From: Actinomycetota bacterium
Lineage (GTDB): Bacteria; Actinomycetota; Acidimicrobiia; Acidimicrobiales; Poriferisodalaceae
NCBI GenBank assembly: GCA_014238065.1
Contig: JABABU010000042.1
Coordinates: 124,001 to 188,000, forward strand
Reading direction: 5' to 3'
Length of the DNA stretch: 64,000 nucleotides
The position numbers were made by a program, and so were the translations under genes. Position 1 is the first letter of the stretch; the number at the start of each line of letters is the position of its first letter. This document shows, piece after piece, positions 17,176-25,952 of this stretch. The notes under the pieces are model-generated. The model saw only the letters and a list, made by a program, of their open reading frames with translations, did not search any database and was not told where the DNA came from.

Positions 17176-17733
17176 CTACTCGGCTTGGTTGGAGTCATCG
17201 AGCTGGTCGAGGCGAGCAATGATGGTCCTGCGGGCTCGATGGGCTGCTTCGAAGGCCCGAACTGTTGCTCGTTGGGCGCCGTCGAGTGAAGACAGCAGCG
17301 GCACGATGCTGACCGCTGTCATCTCGCAGTACCCGACGATCACATCTCCTATCGACGCCTGGGCGTTCGCGGCCACGCCATCATCTTCGCCTGTGGTTTC
17401 GACCGGGGGATCATCGGTGGCAGTTGTCGCCTGTGCAGTAGGTGAACCCGGGAGCACGCCGAGTTCCTGCAACAACGCCTTGCCCTTCCCGACCACATCT
17501 CCGAGTTGATCTTCGGCCTTCTTACGTCCGGCGCCAATGGCGAACTGGCCAACCATCTTTGCAGCGGGTGCCTGCGATTCGAACTTCTCGCGGCCTCGTT
17601 CGGCGAGGGCTGGAAGACGATCGGAGAACTCGAGCATGGCGCCAAGTGGCGCGTAGACAAAGAGGTCCATCGCAAGATCGACGAGCTTCGATTCGGCAGC
17701 TGATCCGCTTTCGGTCGGCTCGGCGTCAGTCAT
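17176..17733 (-). CDS. Hypothetical helical protein, 185 aa
   Basis: I do not recognise this protein. It has two helical blocks. The first (about 15-100) contains LVDLAMDLFVYAPLGAMLEF and GREKFESQAPAAKMVGQFAIGAGRKKAEDQLGDVV. An acidic Thr/Pro linker (about 105-130) follows, and the second block (about 135-180) contains IGDVIVGYCEMTAVSIVPLL and RATVRAFEAAHRARRTIIARL. A similar arrangement occurs in uncharacterised actinobacterial proteins that may sit at the membrane surface. The start ATG 17733 lies 10 bases after the ThyX-like stop and its TAG abuts the GNAT start, so it belongs to that operon. Confidence 0.7.
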   Translation of the reverse strand: MTDAEPTESGSAAESKLVDLAMDLFVYAPLGAMLEFSDRLPALAERGREKFESQAPAAKMVGQFAIGAGRKKAEDQLGDVVGKGKALLQELGVLPGSPTAQATTATDDPPVETTGEDDGVAANAQASIGDVIVGYCEMTAVSIVPLLSSLDGAQRATVRAFEAAHRARRTIIARLDQLDDSNQAE

Positions 17734-17743
17734 GGCCGACCGA

Positions 17744-19384
17744 TCATGTCGTCTCGTAGCGTCGCTCTTCGATGCGGCGCTCCGATTCGAGCCTGCCTTC
17801 TTCGCCATCCGACATGTCCATGTACGAGAACATCTTGGCCACGACGGTGTGACCGGCCTTCTCGGCGATAAGGCGATACATGTCCTGGGCGACGGTGCGA
17901 TACGAGGGGTGACCCGCCGGGCCGGACCGCAGCTCCAACATGTGCAGCGCTTCACGGGCATTCATCTGCATCATGTAGCGCACCCTGAACGCCATGGCCA
18001 CTGCGTACGGAGCCTGTCGAGGGAACGTTTCTTCAAGGTCCTCATACAGCGCAGCTGATCGGTCCATCACCCGGTCGAATACTTCAGCAACGCCAGCGTG
18101 GTCGACTGCCGGCGGCCGCACATACCCGTGGGATGGTGAGAGATCCTGCCATTCGACGGTCAACATCCGGTGGCGCTGGAGATCCCTGAAAGCCCCGTAG
18201 TCGCTGAGCACATCGAATCGGTAGTTGATGCGTTCCAGCGCGCGGCCCGGCTTGTGGCGTCGATTTCCGCGCTGGCCGACGTACGCATCGACGACCGACA
18301 TCTTGTCCTTGAACGACATCTTCTCGACTTGGTCGAGAATCTGGCGTTCGGACATCGTCGAGTACGGGTAGAGCATCGCGGTGATGAGCTTCGTCTCTGC
18401 TTCAGGATCCCAGTCGAGGAGATCGACGCCTGGCGCGTCGACGTTGATCGTCGGGGACAAGACGGTCGCAGCAACGTCTTCCATGGCCAGACGATTTTCT
18501 TCGAAGTAGTTCGACCACGCGCCGCCGCGCTCTTCGATGTCGACGCGTCGAAGGAACGAAGGAATCACTTTGCGCAGTTCAGCCAGCATCATGTCCGAAT
18601 ATGCCCTGGCTTCTGGTAGCTGGTGCGAACGCATGCGCATCAGAAGAGCCTCGTACCCTTGGCCGGTGCCGTATATCCCGACGTTCGAAAGTGATGCCGA
18701 AGGCAGCATGCCCCGAATGGCATCGAAGCTCTTGGCCCTCACCGTCTGCAGCCACACGAAGTCGCTGTCGCTCTGCGACTTCGGGAACAATGCCTTGAAG
18801 TGATCCTGCATCGTCGGCAACACGCCGGCATAGCTGTCGAAGATGCGGTCCATGTCGCCGACGTAGCGCGTGCCGAGCCCCGAAGCGAGTAGCTCGGGGT
18901 CGCGGTAATACCGGTAGCGTCCATCGAGGCGTGTGTCGTAGGCCAGGTAGCGCGTCGATTGCTCGAGGTAGGCCATCAGCCGCCCCCATTCGAGGACCTT
19001 GGTCAGCACATTCGAGGCCTGTTCGCAAGCGAGGTGGATGCCGCCGAGCTGCGCGACAGAGTCGTCGCCGTACTCGAAGAAAACTTTTTTGTAGAGTTCT
19101 TCTGCCCTGTCGAGGCCGACGGTCGCGTCAATGCTGACGTCGCCTTCCATGTCCAGATCACCGATGAACTCGTCGAGGAAGAGTCTTCGCAGGCTTTTGT
19201 GTGTACGGCTGTACCTGGCGAACAGTGCGCCTTTGACGACCTCAGGAAGGTTCACAAGTGCAAACACCGGTTGGTCAAGGTTCGTGAAGTAACGCCGAAG
19301 AACGTCTTGTTCCTCTGACGTGTACATCTCAGACACGTAGGCGCTCACTGTGCTCCAGTGGACAGGGATGGACGAAACATCCAT
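17744..19384 (-). CDS. ThyX-like (FAD-dependent thymidylate synthase family) tandem-domain protein
   Basis: This 546-residue protein is about twice the length of ThyX and looks like two ThyX folds in one chain. The ThyX signature RHRxxSxNExSxRY is split. Residues 133-146 (WGRLMAYLEQSTRY) keep the end of the motif but lack RHR. Residues 404-406 in the second half are RHR, followed by MLTVEWQDLSPSHGY, which lacks the end. Substrate-helix elements appear in both halves (IRGMLPSASLSN; MNAREALHMLELR). Similar long homologues exist in several bacteria and archaea, so this is a family and not a local accident. ThyX makes dTMP from dUMP with FAD and methylene-tetrahydrofolate; whether this form does so is unproven. 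It heads the operon ending with the Nudix gene. Confidence 0.8.
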   Translation of the reverse strand: MDVSSIPVHWSTVSAYVSEMYTSEEQDVLRRYFTNLDQPVFALVNLPEVVKGALFARYSRTHKSLRRLFLDEFIGDLDMEGDVSIDATVGLDRAEELYKKVFFEYGDDSVAQLGGIHLACEQASNVLTKVLEWGRLMAYLEQSTRYLAYDTRLDGRYRYYRDPELLASGLGTRYVGDMDRIFDSYAGVLPTMQDHFKALFPKSQSDSDFVWLQTVRAKSFDAIRGMLPSASLSNVGIYGTGQGYEALLMRMRSHQLPEARAYSDMMLAELRKVIPSFLRRVDIEERGGAWSNYFEENRLAMEDVAATVLSPTINVDAPGVDLLDWDPEAETKLITAMLYPYSTMSERQILDQVEKMSFKDKMSVVDAYVGQRGNRRHKPGRALERINYRFDVLSDYGAFRDLQRHRMLTVEWQDLSPSHGYVRPPAVDHAGVAEVFDRVMDRSAALYEDLEETFPRQAPYAVAMAFRVRYMMQMNAREALHMLELRSGPAGHPSYRTVAQDMYRLIAEKAGHTVVAKMFSYMDMSDGEEGRLESERRIEERRYETT

Positions 19385-19521
19385 GGCTCAGATCGTGGAT
19401 GGTGCCGGCCGAGGGGGACGAGTCGATGGTACGGGCTGGTCGTCGACGCGCGGTGGACCGCCAAACTAGCCGACAGCGCATCCGTATTCGCCGTCTCGTG
19501 AATGGTCGGATGGATCGTCGG

Positions 19522-20136
19522 TCAGACAGTGACGAGGAGCGCATCTGGCTCGACTCGGACCGTGATGTGCTTGGCGTCGCCAATCGAAACGCCGTCCAGT
19601 CGCAAAGCGAGAGGAGGATCCAGCGTCGTCTGGAACGCTTTCACTCTTTGCGACGAGATGTCGGGATGGGGCAGATGGCTTCCCGTCGCGAGGCGCTTCT
19701 TGGCCTTCCAGCGTTGCGACATCGACATCGTTGTCTCGTACACGTCGACTCGACCGTCGTTCGGGTGGGATCTTGGGCCGAGATCCCACCCGCCAAGCCA
19801 CTCGGCGTTCAGCACGACCAGGATTCTTCCTCTCCACCACGATCGTCGCGCCACGAGGTGGCTCCCAAACCAGAACTGGCGGCCGTCGACGAGAACGCTC
19901 GCGATATCGATCGGCGCCGTCCGTGCCGCGTGACTTCGCAGTCGGGTGACTCCCCCGACTGGAGCACCCATCGTCGTCCACAAGTCACCTCCGATCAGTC
20001 CGACCGGCGGCACATCAGCACCCGAACGGCGATGCACTTCGATGTGCTGTCGGAGGTCGGCGTCGTTGTCGAATACAGGCGCTCCGTCTGGCAGGGGGGC
20101 GTCTCTTCCCCATTCCTCGCCCGGTTTGATGGTCAC
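19522..20136 (-). CDS. Stand-alone C-terminal domain of the diacylglycerol/lipid kinase (YegS-like) family
   Basis: This 204-residue protein resembles only the C-terminal beta-sandwich domain of bacterial lipid kinases. LNAEWLGGWDLGPRSHPNDGRVDVYE matches the kinases' N-GG-P-A-DG-L strand-loop, and LALRLDGVSIGDAKHITVRVEPDALLV matches their DGE...V-P-AL ending. The N-terminal catalytic domain with the GGDGT loop is missing, and the preceding residues are not kinase-like. It therefore cannot be an ordinary kinase. It may bind a lipid or nucleotide, or be a subunit. The start GTG 20136 overlaps the helY stop as GTGA. Confidence 0.65.
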   Translation of the reverse strand: MTIKPGEEWGRDAPLPDGAPVFDNDADLRQHIEVHRRSGADVPPVGLIGGDLWTTMGAPVGGVTRLRSHAARTAPIDIASVLVDGRQFWFGSHLVARRSWWRGRILVVLNAEWLGGWDLGPRSHPNDGRVDVYETTMSMSQRWKAKKRLATGSHLPHPDISSQRVKAFQTTLDPPLALRLDGVSIGDAKHITVRVEPDALLVTV

Positions 20137-22826
20137 GGTGAGAGATCCGTGGCATCGCCAGCCACGGCAACCTCCACGTCGGAGGCTCCGAGACCAGAGC
20201 CGTCAGACACGCGTGTCGCCGCCGCGACAACGCCGTGGTCAATCGCCTTCATCGCCTGCCTGGCCGTGAGTCGGAGGTCGGGGTCGGTTGCGACGTCACC
20301 GATCTGACGTAACAGGTCAACGAGTCGACGCATGTGCCTGACCAAGTCCCCGCCGGTGATGTTCTCCTTCTCCATCAGCTCGTCGAGGTCGATGCCGAGG
20401 GCCCATGCGTGGGCCGAAGCGACGAACCCTGTATCGGGATCGGGAGTCTCAGGTACGCCTGCTGCAAATTGGCTCCTCGAAAGGCGGCGAGCCACCGCCC
20501 GCAATTCCCCAGCGCGCTCCTTGGTCAGTGCGTCTGGAAACCAAGGGGTCGGTGCAGGATCTGGTCCCCTTCGTTCGTACGTCAACGCCGAGACCACGCC
20601 GGCCATTCTGGCGGCATCGAGTCCTTCGAGAGTGCCGGCTGAGATCACCTCGGCGACCAGCAGGTCGCGGTCGTGGAAGACCCGACGTAACAGCGCTCCC
20701 TTCTCGGTGAGCGTCCATCCTTCTACGTAGCCCTGCTCGCGAAGGACCTCGATGATGGATCGCAGCGCCCTACCGAGGCCGTGTCCTGCCGTGTCGAGCC
20801 TCCGCTCGAGCCGATCGATGTCGTTACGAAGCCGATCGATCCTCCGGAAATCGGCGAGTTGCGTTTGTCGGCTCGGCTTCGTCGCCTCATCTTCGCTGAA
20901 ATCGTCGTCGGAGGGATCATCGATGTCTGTCGTGGCCGATCCGACCCCGGCTTCGATGTCGAATTTGCGCAGCAACGATCCTGCATGCTTCTGGAAGTCG
21001 CGCCTGGCCGGCTCGTAGGGATGGGGCAACTCGATGGCGCCGATGTGCTCAGGAACTTCTCCGAAGTCGGACGCTCCGAGCATCATCGTTTTGCCTCTCG
21101 GCGTCACGACCCGCAGTCGGGTACCGGCGTGTCGTCGCTGGGAAGCGCCGATGACGGCGAGCGAGGTTCTCCCCCGTCGCGGGTCTTCATTGATCACGTC
21201 ACCTGGTCGAAGCTTCGCCAGGGCCTTCTCGACCTCTCTTACCGGTGTCCTCCCGGCGTCGAGGGGACGACCCCGTGCCGTGGGCCCCGCTGCTGACGGA
21301 ACAAACGGGGCGTGCATCGACCCGTAGTCGTTCAGATACCCGGATTCCCGTTCCGTGAGCTCGTCCTTCTTCGAACCAAGACGACGAGTGAGCGCAACGA
21401 CAGACCGATTCGATTGGAACTGGGCGAATGACTGCTGAAGCAGATCGACAGCGCCCTGCTCGGTCTTGGTCGCCACCAAATTCGCAGCCATGTTGTAGGT
21501 CGGCTGAAACACGGAGCGCAGCACAAAGTCCTCGCTCGCGGCCAGCTGTGACATTTCCTCGAACTCCACGTACGGCGACCACAGCACATACGCGAAGCCC
21601 AGGTCGTCGAGCCCTCTTCGACCCGCTCGTCCCGTGAGCTGGGCGAAGTCGCCGGGGGTCAGCATAACGTGACCCTCGCCCCTGAAACGGCTGAGCTGTT
21701 CGATCAACACCGATCGCGCCGGCATGTTCACCCCGAGGGCCAGGGTCTCTGTGGCGTACACGATCTGCAGCAGCCCAGCGATGAAGCAGGCTTCGACGGC
21801 TTCCTTGAACGGTGGCACCAATCCGGCGTGATGAGCTCCGATGCCGGACTTGAGCCCTTCAAGGATGTCGCGTCCGCCGAGGGCTCGAAGGTCCTCTGGC
21901 GAAAGCTCGCGTGTGTGTTCCTCGAAGATGGTCTGGACCTGACGCCGCTGTGTCGCGTCGAGGAAGTCGATTCCGGCCTCGTAGGTCTGTCGAACGGCTT
22001 CGTCGCATCCCTTCCTGCTGAAGATGAAGAAGATGGCCGGCAATCGATCCATGTCGTACAGATGATCGATGGTCTCGACCCGACGAGGCCGGGCGAGACG
22101 CCGCCGGCCTCGTTGACGTGAGCCATGCGCGTGTTTGTGAATGTAGCGGCCCGTGTCGGGATTCGGCCGGCCGTCGCGTAGCAGGTGCATGTCCTCCAGC
22201 GATGTCTTGACACGGTCGGCGACCAGCACCCTCTGTTGTAGTTGGACAGGTCGCAGCGTCTCGACGACGCAGTGACAGGAGCCCCTCACCTCACCGATCC
22301 AGTCGCCGAGCTCGAGAGCATTCGAGACAGTCGCAGACAACCCGATCAGCTGCACGTCGTCGGGGGTCTGGATGATGACCTCTTCCCACACAGGGCCTCG
22401 GTAGCTGTCCTGCAAGAAGTGGATTTCGTCGAGCACGACACAGCCAAGACCTTCGAGGGCAGGAGATTCGGCATAGATCATGTTTCTCAGCACTTCGGTC
22501 GTCATGACGACGACGTCAGCATCGCCCCGGATCACATTGTCTCCGGTCAGCAACCCGACCGTATCGGCCCCGAGCCAACTCACCAGATCGCTGAACTTCT
22601 GGTTCGACAACGCCTTGATCGGGGTCGTGTAGAACACGCGAGACCCGTCGTCGATCGCCTTCCAGATCGCATATTCGGCAACCAATGTCTTCCCGCTCGA
22701 GGTCGGGGCAGCGACGAGGACGTTGTCGCCGTCGTCAACGGCATCGAAACCCTCGACCTGGAATGGGTCGGGTTCGAAGTCGAAACGCTCGAGGAAGGTC
22801 GAGCGGGTCACATCCCGGCGGGTCAC
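20133..22826 (-). CDS. helY: Ski2-like superfamily 2 RNA/DNA helicase HelY
   Basis: This 897-residue DExH helicase is of the Ski2/Mtr4 type. Motif I is APTSSGKT (40-47), motif II DEIH (133-136), motif III SATVSN, and motif VI QLTGRAGRRGLDDLG. A C-terminal helical (arch/DSHCT-like) region ends with GGDLVRHMRRLVDLLRQIGDVA. It probably unwinds structured RNA in decay or ribosome processing. The gene follows tatC with a GTGA overlap, the same order as tatA-tatC-helY in mycobacteria. The start is GTG 22826. Confidence 0.92.
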   Translation of the reverse strand: MTRRDVTRSTFLERFDFEPDPFQVEGFDAVDDGDNVLVAAPTSSGKTLVAEYAIWKAIDDGSRVFYTTPIKALSNQKFSDLVSWLGADTVGLLTGDNVIRGDADVVVMTTEVLRNMIYAESPALEGLGCVVLDEIHFLQDSYRGPVWEEVIIQTPDDVQLIGLSATVSNALELGDWIGEVRGSCHCVVETLRPVQLQQRVLVADRVKTSLEDMHLLRDGRPNPDTGRYIHKHAHGSRQRGRRRLARPRRVETIDHLYDMDRLPAIFFIFSRKGCDEAVRQTYEAGIDFLDATQRRQVQTIFEEHTRELSPEDLRALGGRDILEGLKSGIGAHHAGLVPPFKEAVEACFIAGLLQIVYATETLALGVNMPARSVLIEQLSRFRGEGHVMLTPGDFAQLTGRAGRRGLDDLGFAYVLWSPYVEFEEMSQLAASEDFVLRSVFQPTYNMAANLVATKTEQGAVDLLQQSFAQFQSNRSVVALTRRLGSKKDELTERESGYLNDYGSMHAPFVPSAAGPTARGRPLDAGRTPVREVEKALAKLRPGDVINEDPRRGRTSLAVIGASQRRHAGTRLRVVTPRGKTMMLGASDFGEVPEHIGAIELPHPYEPARRDFQKHAGSLLRKFDIEAGVGSATTDIDDPSDDDFSEDEATKPSRQTQLADFRRIDRLRNDIDRLERRLDTAGHGLGRALRSIIEVLREQGYVEGWTLTEKGALLRRVFHDRDLLVAEVISAGTLEGLDAARMAGVVSALTYERRGPDPAPTPWFPDALTKERAGELRAVARRLSRSQFAAGVPETPDPDTGFVASAHAWALGIDLDELMEKENITGGDLVRHMRRLVDLLRQIGDVATDPDLRLTARQAMKAIDHGVVAAATRVSDGSGLGASDVEVAVAGDATDLSP

Positions 22827-23659
22827 CGTCGCTGGAACCTGCGTGCCAGACGCCTGAGGCCGCCAACCTCGTCGGGGCGTCGGCTCCTCGTGAGGAACCT
22901 GCCGAGAACGATAGAGACCTCATAGAAGATGTACAACGGGATCGACAGCGCTCCGAGCGTCACCGGGTCGCCGGTCGGCGTGATGATCGCGGCGAGCGAA
23001 ACAATGCCAACGATGGCGAACCTGCGGCCCCGCGCCAATGTCGCGGGCTCGACGATGCCTGCGAGTTGCATGAAGATCAGGACGATCGGAAACTCGAACC
23101 CGAGCCCAAAACTCAGCATCAGAAACGTGATGAGGCTGTAGTACTCCGACGGTCCGAACAATGGGTCGATGCTGTCGCCGCTGACGTCGATGAAGAACTC
23201 GAGCGCCCTCGGGAAGGTCCAGTATCCGAGGGCCACGCCCGAGACGAACAGAACACACGCTGCGAGGACGAACGGCACGGCCCATTTGCGTTCCCTGGGA
23301 AGTAGTGCCGGCGTGATGAATCGCCAGAGTTGCCACAGGACCACAGGCATGGCAAGAGCGATCCCCCCGATGAATCCGACCTTGAGGCGCGTCCGGAAAC
23401 CCTCGATCGGATCCCGGATGAACAGGCTGCAAGGCGCGTCCGGATCACGCTCGAGCAACACGTCGCAGTAGGGGTCGAGGAAGAAGTCCGACACCGGGTT
23501 CCACAGGACGATGACGATGATGGCACCGATGGCGATGGCCACGAGGCTGCGAATCAGCCGTGTCCTGAGCTCGCCGATGTGATCCCACACGGACATCTCG
23601 CCACCGCGTTGTGGTGTCTCTTCGTCGACCGCGTCGGTTCCCGGCTCGGAGCTGGTCAC
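22823..23659 (-). CDS. tatC: Sec-independent protein translocase TatC
   Basis: This 278-residue membrane protein is the receptor subunit of the twin-arginine translocase, which exports folded proteins. The hallmark N-terminal motif HIGELRTRLIRSL is present, as are the FRTRLKVGFIGG loop, the FALxF-like LSFGLGFEFPIVL segment and PTGDPVT. Six membrane segments are expected. The start GTG 23659 overlaps the tatA stop and its own stop overlaps helY, both as GTGA, so all three are translationally coupled. Confidence 0.96.
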   Translation of the reverse strand: MTSSEPGTDAVDEETPQRGGEMSVWDHIGELRTRLIRSLVAIAIGAIIVIVLWNPVSDFFLDPYCDVLLERDPDAPCSLFIRDPIEGFRTRLKVGFIGGIALAMPVVLWQLWRFITPALLPRERKWAVPFVLAACVLFVSGVALGYWTFPRALEFFIDVSGDSIDPLFGPSEYYSLITFLMLSFGLGFEFPIVLIFMQLAGIVEPATLARGRRFAIVGIVSLAAIITPTGDPVTLGALSIPLYIFYEVSIVLGRFLTRSRRPDEVGGLRRLARRFQRR

Positions 23660-24048
23660 GATTCTTCGTCGGCGGCAGCAGGATCTGGCCCCACAGCTTC
23701 GTCAACGGAGCCGCGCTCAGGAGGTTCGTCAGCAGGTATCTCGTCGGCTGGGCGATACGTGGAGTTCGTCCGGACCGACGAAGGCGATGTGGGTGACCAG
23801 CGGTTTCCCGGTGACCCTGGCGGCCCATTCCTCAACGGCTCTCCTGTGAAGGTCTCCGCAGTGTCGGTGATCATCGAGGTGGTGTCGTTGACGACTTGGT
23901 TGATCTCCTTCTGCACCGTGGTCGACATCTTCTTGAAATCTCGGTAGGCCTTTCCCGCGGACTTCATCGCGCCTGGCAGCCGTTGCGGACCGAGAACGAT
24001 GAGCGCCACGATCAAGACGACGAGTATCTCGGTGCTCGAGATGTTCAT
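23656..24048 (-). CDS. tatA: Twin-arginine translocase subunit TatA (TatA/TatB family)
   Basis: This 130-residue protein has one N-terminal membrane helix (TEILVVLIVALIVLGPQRLP), the conserved FG-like hinge replaced by GPQRLP, then the amphipathic helix AMKSAGKAYRDFKKM. A long acidic Pro-rich tail follows. The LGPQRLP hinge and long tail are closer to TatB, so it may act as TatB or do both jobs; only one such gene is in the window. I start it at ATG 24048, which gives ATGA overlap with the upstream gene. The frame extends 17 codons upstream without support. Confidence 0.9.
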   Translation of the reverse strand: MNISSTEILVVLIVALIVLGPQRLPGAMKSAGKAYRDFKKMSTTVQKEINQVVNDTTSMITDTAETFTGEPLRNGPPGSPGNRWSPTSPSSVRTNSTYRPADEIPADEPPERGSVDEAVGPDPAAADEES

Positions 24049-24344
24049 GGTGTCGATGGTACGTCGCGCTTGGTCGAAGACCGACGTGCTCTCGACCACC
24101 AGTGGCGGGCTGTGCGGCGGGCCTGGCGCGCTGCACGCATTGGCGATCGCACGACGGCGATCAGCGACTCAAGCCGTGCTGTCGTCTCTGACAGCTCTGC
24201 GCGAAACCCGCCAACGACATCGATCGCCTCGGCGGCCTCGGCAAGTTCGGCCTCGGCCGTTGTTGCCTGGTGCCGCAGTCCGACGCTCATCCTGGAGGTG
24301 ATCCCGGCGGTCACGACCAACACAGCTGCGGGGATGGCCCACAT
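24045..24344 (-). CDS. Small membrane-anchored coiled-coil protein, 99 aa
   Basis: No family was recognised. The N-terminus (MWAIPAAVLVVTAGITSRM) is a single membrane helix. Then comes an Ala/Glu-rich coiled coil (about 25-75: TTAEAELAEAAEAIDVVGGF and ETTARLESLIAVV) and a basic tail rich in Arg. It ends in an ATGA overlap with tatA, so it is the first gene of the tat-helY operon. The start could also be GTG 24353, three codons upstream. Its topology recalls TatA-like or cell-envelope scaffolding proteins, but there is no direct evidence of a Tat role. Confidence 0.6.
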   Translation of the reverse strand: MWAIPAAVLVVTAGITSRMSVGLRHQATTAEAELAEAAEAIDVVGGFRAELSETTARLESLIAVVRSPMRAARQARRTARHWWSRARRSSTKRDVPSTP

Positions 24345-24497
24345 GTAGCTCACGTGGGGCACGTTACTTGGCTCCCAGGCCATTCGGCCGTCCACCGTGG
24401 CGCCGGGGCCAAGACGCACACGTCTTCCGCACTGCCGGATCCCGGTGTTGCCTGAGGGTGTGCGTCGGTCGGGGTGATCGCCGCTACGAGGCTGCCG

Positions 24498-24833
24498 TCA
24501 GCTGCCGTTGACGAGGGCCGCCAGTGCCTCCTCGAGGACACTGTCGTCCTCGAGCATGGCGTGGAAGTCCAGCAGGTCGTCGTGAGTGAATGGTTCGCCG
24601 GATGGACGCTCGCTCAGCTCAGCTGGCAACGTCCAGACGACCACTCGTACTCCCGAAGCAGCCAGGAGATCGAGAATGTGTTGCTCTGCCGGCTTGACCA
24701 CACTTGCCTCGCATACCGGACACGTGAACGTGTAGGTACCCGAATTGTCGTCGCCACAGATACGCAACACCACATCGTTCGTGGTCAGTTCTACGTCACC
24801 GCATGTAGGGCAGCTTGCCCGAATCTTTGCCAT
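24498..24833 (-). CDS. Zinc-ribbon protein, 111 aa
   Basis: The protein opens MAKIRASCPTCGDVEL, with a second pair CPVC around residue 39, forming a treble-clef-like zinc ribbon. A helix ending in an acidic stretch follows (DDLLDFHAMLEDDSVLEEALAALV). The start ATG 24833 has an excellent ribosome site, GAGGAG, with a 4-base gap. It lies about 150 bases upstream of the tat operon and diverges from the glycerophosphodiesterase. No specific function can be given; nucleic acid or protein binding is plausible. Confidence 0.75.
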   Translation of the reverse strand: MAKIRASCPTCGDVELTTNDVVLRICGDDNSGTYTFTCPVCEASVVKPAEQHILDLLAASGVRVVVWTLPAELSERPSGEPFTHDDLLDFHAMLEDDSVLEEALAALVNGS

Positions 24834-24968
24834 TGGACTCCTCAGCGCTTGCCACACTCCATCGGACCGGACAGGTGTGCCTTTGAGGGGATGACATGCG
24901 GTATTGCAAGTGATTTCCTGAACTGGGGAGACCCCCTCGCCGTCCGGTCTTCACCCCTGTGACCTGGG

Positions 24969-24985
24969 CCTCTGGCCAGCAGAGG
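24969..24985. other. Perfect hairpin/palindrome CCTCTG-N5-CAGAGG
   Basis: Six-base perfect arms around GCCAG lie in the divergent gap between the zinc-ribbon gene and the glycerophosphodiesterase, 48 bases before ATG 25034. It could be an operator. There is no T-run to suggest a terminator. Confidence 0.35.
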
Positions 24986-25033
24986 TACATCGGGGGTGCA
25001 ATGGACCAGCGATGATCGAACAAGAATGAGACG

Positions 25034-25783
25034 ATGTTCAGCATGCAGCAGCGCCTTCCGGCTCTCCGAGTGCCCCCTATCGGCTTCGCGCACCGCGGCG
25101 CGAAGGCACACGCTAGGGAGAACACGCTCGAGGCATTCCAGCTCGCCATTCGTCTCGGAGCCACAGGACTCGAGGCCGACGTGTGGATCACGAAGGACGG
25201 CGTCGCCGTTCTCGACCACGACGGCAAGATCAAGCATGGAATCCTGGGGTTCGGTCCGTTCAAGACAGCGATCCAGGACATCGACAGCACTGACCTGCCC
25301 GAGCACATCCCGACGCTCAAAGAGCTGTACGAGGCATGCGGCACCGACTACGAGCTAAGCCTCGACGTGAAATCAGCCGACGCATTCGAGCAGACCATCA
25401 GCGTCGCTCGAACCGCGGGGGCCGAGCCACGGCTCTGGCTGTGTCACCACGATTGGACTGTGGCCGCGGCGTGGCGCCAGTCGACCTCGGCGAGGCTCGT
25501 CGACTCGACTCGGTTGGCGAGGATGAAGGACGGTCCCGAACGGCGAGCCGCGGCGCTCGCCGAGGCCGGTATCGACGCGGTCAACATGCACTACAAGGAC
25601 TGGAGCGGGGGCCTCACAACGCTCTTCCATCGCTTCGGGCGATACTGCCTCGGATGGGATGCCCAACACACCAGAGTGCTCGAGGACCTTGTGCGGATGG
25701 GCCTGGACGGTGTCTACTCGGACCATGTCGACAAGATGATGGCCGCTCTCAGGGGCGAACAAGCCCCAGCCGCCGAGATGTAG
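25034..25783 (+). CDS. Glycerophosphodiester phosphodiesterase
   Basis: This 249-residue GDPD-family TIM barrel hydrolyses glycerophosphodiesters from phospholipid turnover to glycerol-3-phosphate and an alcohol. The catalytic and metal motifs are FAHRGAKAHARENTLEAF (His-Arg and Glu-Asn), GLEADVWITKDGVAVLDHDG (Glu-Asp pair and general-base His) and LSLDVKS. Near the end WDAQHTRVLEDLVRMGLDGVYSDHVD matches the family's closing strand. No export signal is seen, so it is predicted cytoplasmic. It stands alone, divergent from the zinc-ribbon gene and convergent with lepB. Confidence 0.9.
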   Translation: MFSMQQRLPALRVPPIGFAHRGAKAHARENTLEAFQLAIRLGATGLEADVWITKDGVAVLDHDGKIKHGILGFGPFKTAIQDIDSTDLPEHIPTLKELYEACGTDYELSLDVKSADAFEQTISVARTAGAEPRLWLCHHDWTVAAAWRQSTSARLVDSTRLARMKDGPERRAAALAEAGIDAVNMHYKDWSGGLTTLFHRFGRYCLGWDAQHTRVLEDLVRMGLDGVYSDHVDKMMAALRGEQAPAAEM

Positions 25784-25795
25784 CTCAGCGTGAGC
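25783..25795 (+). terminator. Short hairpin at the glycerophosphodiesterase stop
   Basis: GCTCA-GCG-TGAGC begins inside the TAG stop. The stem is perfect but short and no U-tract follows, so this is at best a weak terminator between convergent genes. Confidence 0.25.
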
Positions 25796-25921
25796 GGCCG
25801 ATCCCGAGGGAGCTGATCACTAGAACGCCGGGCAAGAAGTATGAGCCGAGTCGAATACCCGGCCTTCCATGCTCCCTCTTCGCGAACTTCGCGGCTTCAG
25901 TATTCCCGCCCTGCGAATTGA

Positions 25922-25952
25922 CCTTCGGTCTGTCGGCTATAGACCGGTAAGG
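25922..25952 (-). terminator. Hairpin across the lepB stop codon
   Basis: Arms CGGTCT / AGACCG (25926-25931 and 25941-25946) with a 9-base loop extend outward with CCTT / AAGG after a 2-base bulge. The TAG stop of lepB is in the loop. There is no T-run, so it may be a terminator or an mRNA-end structure. Confidence 0.35.
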
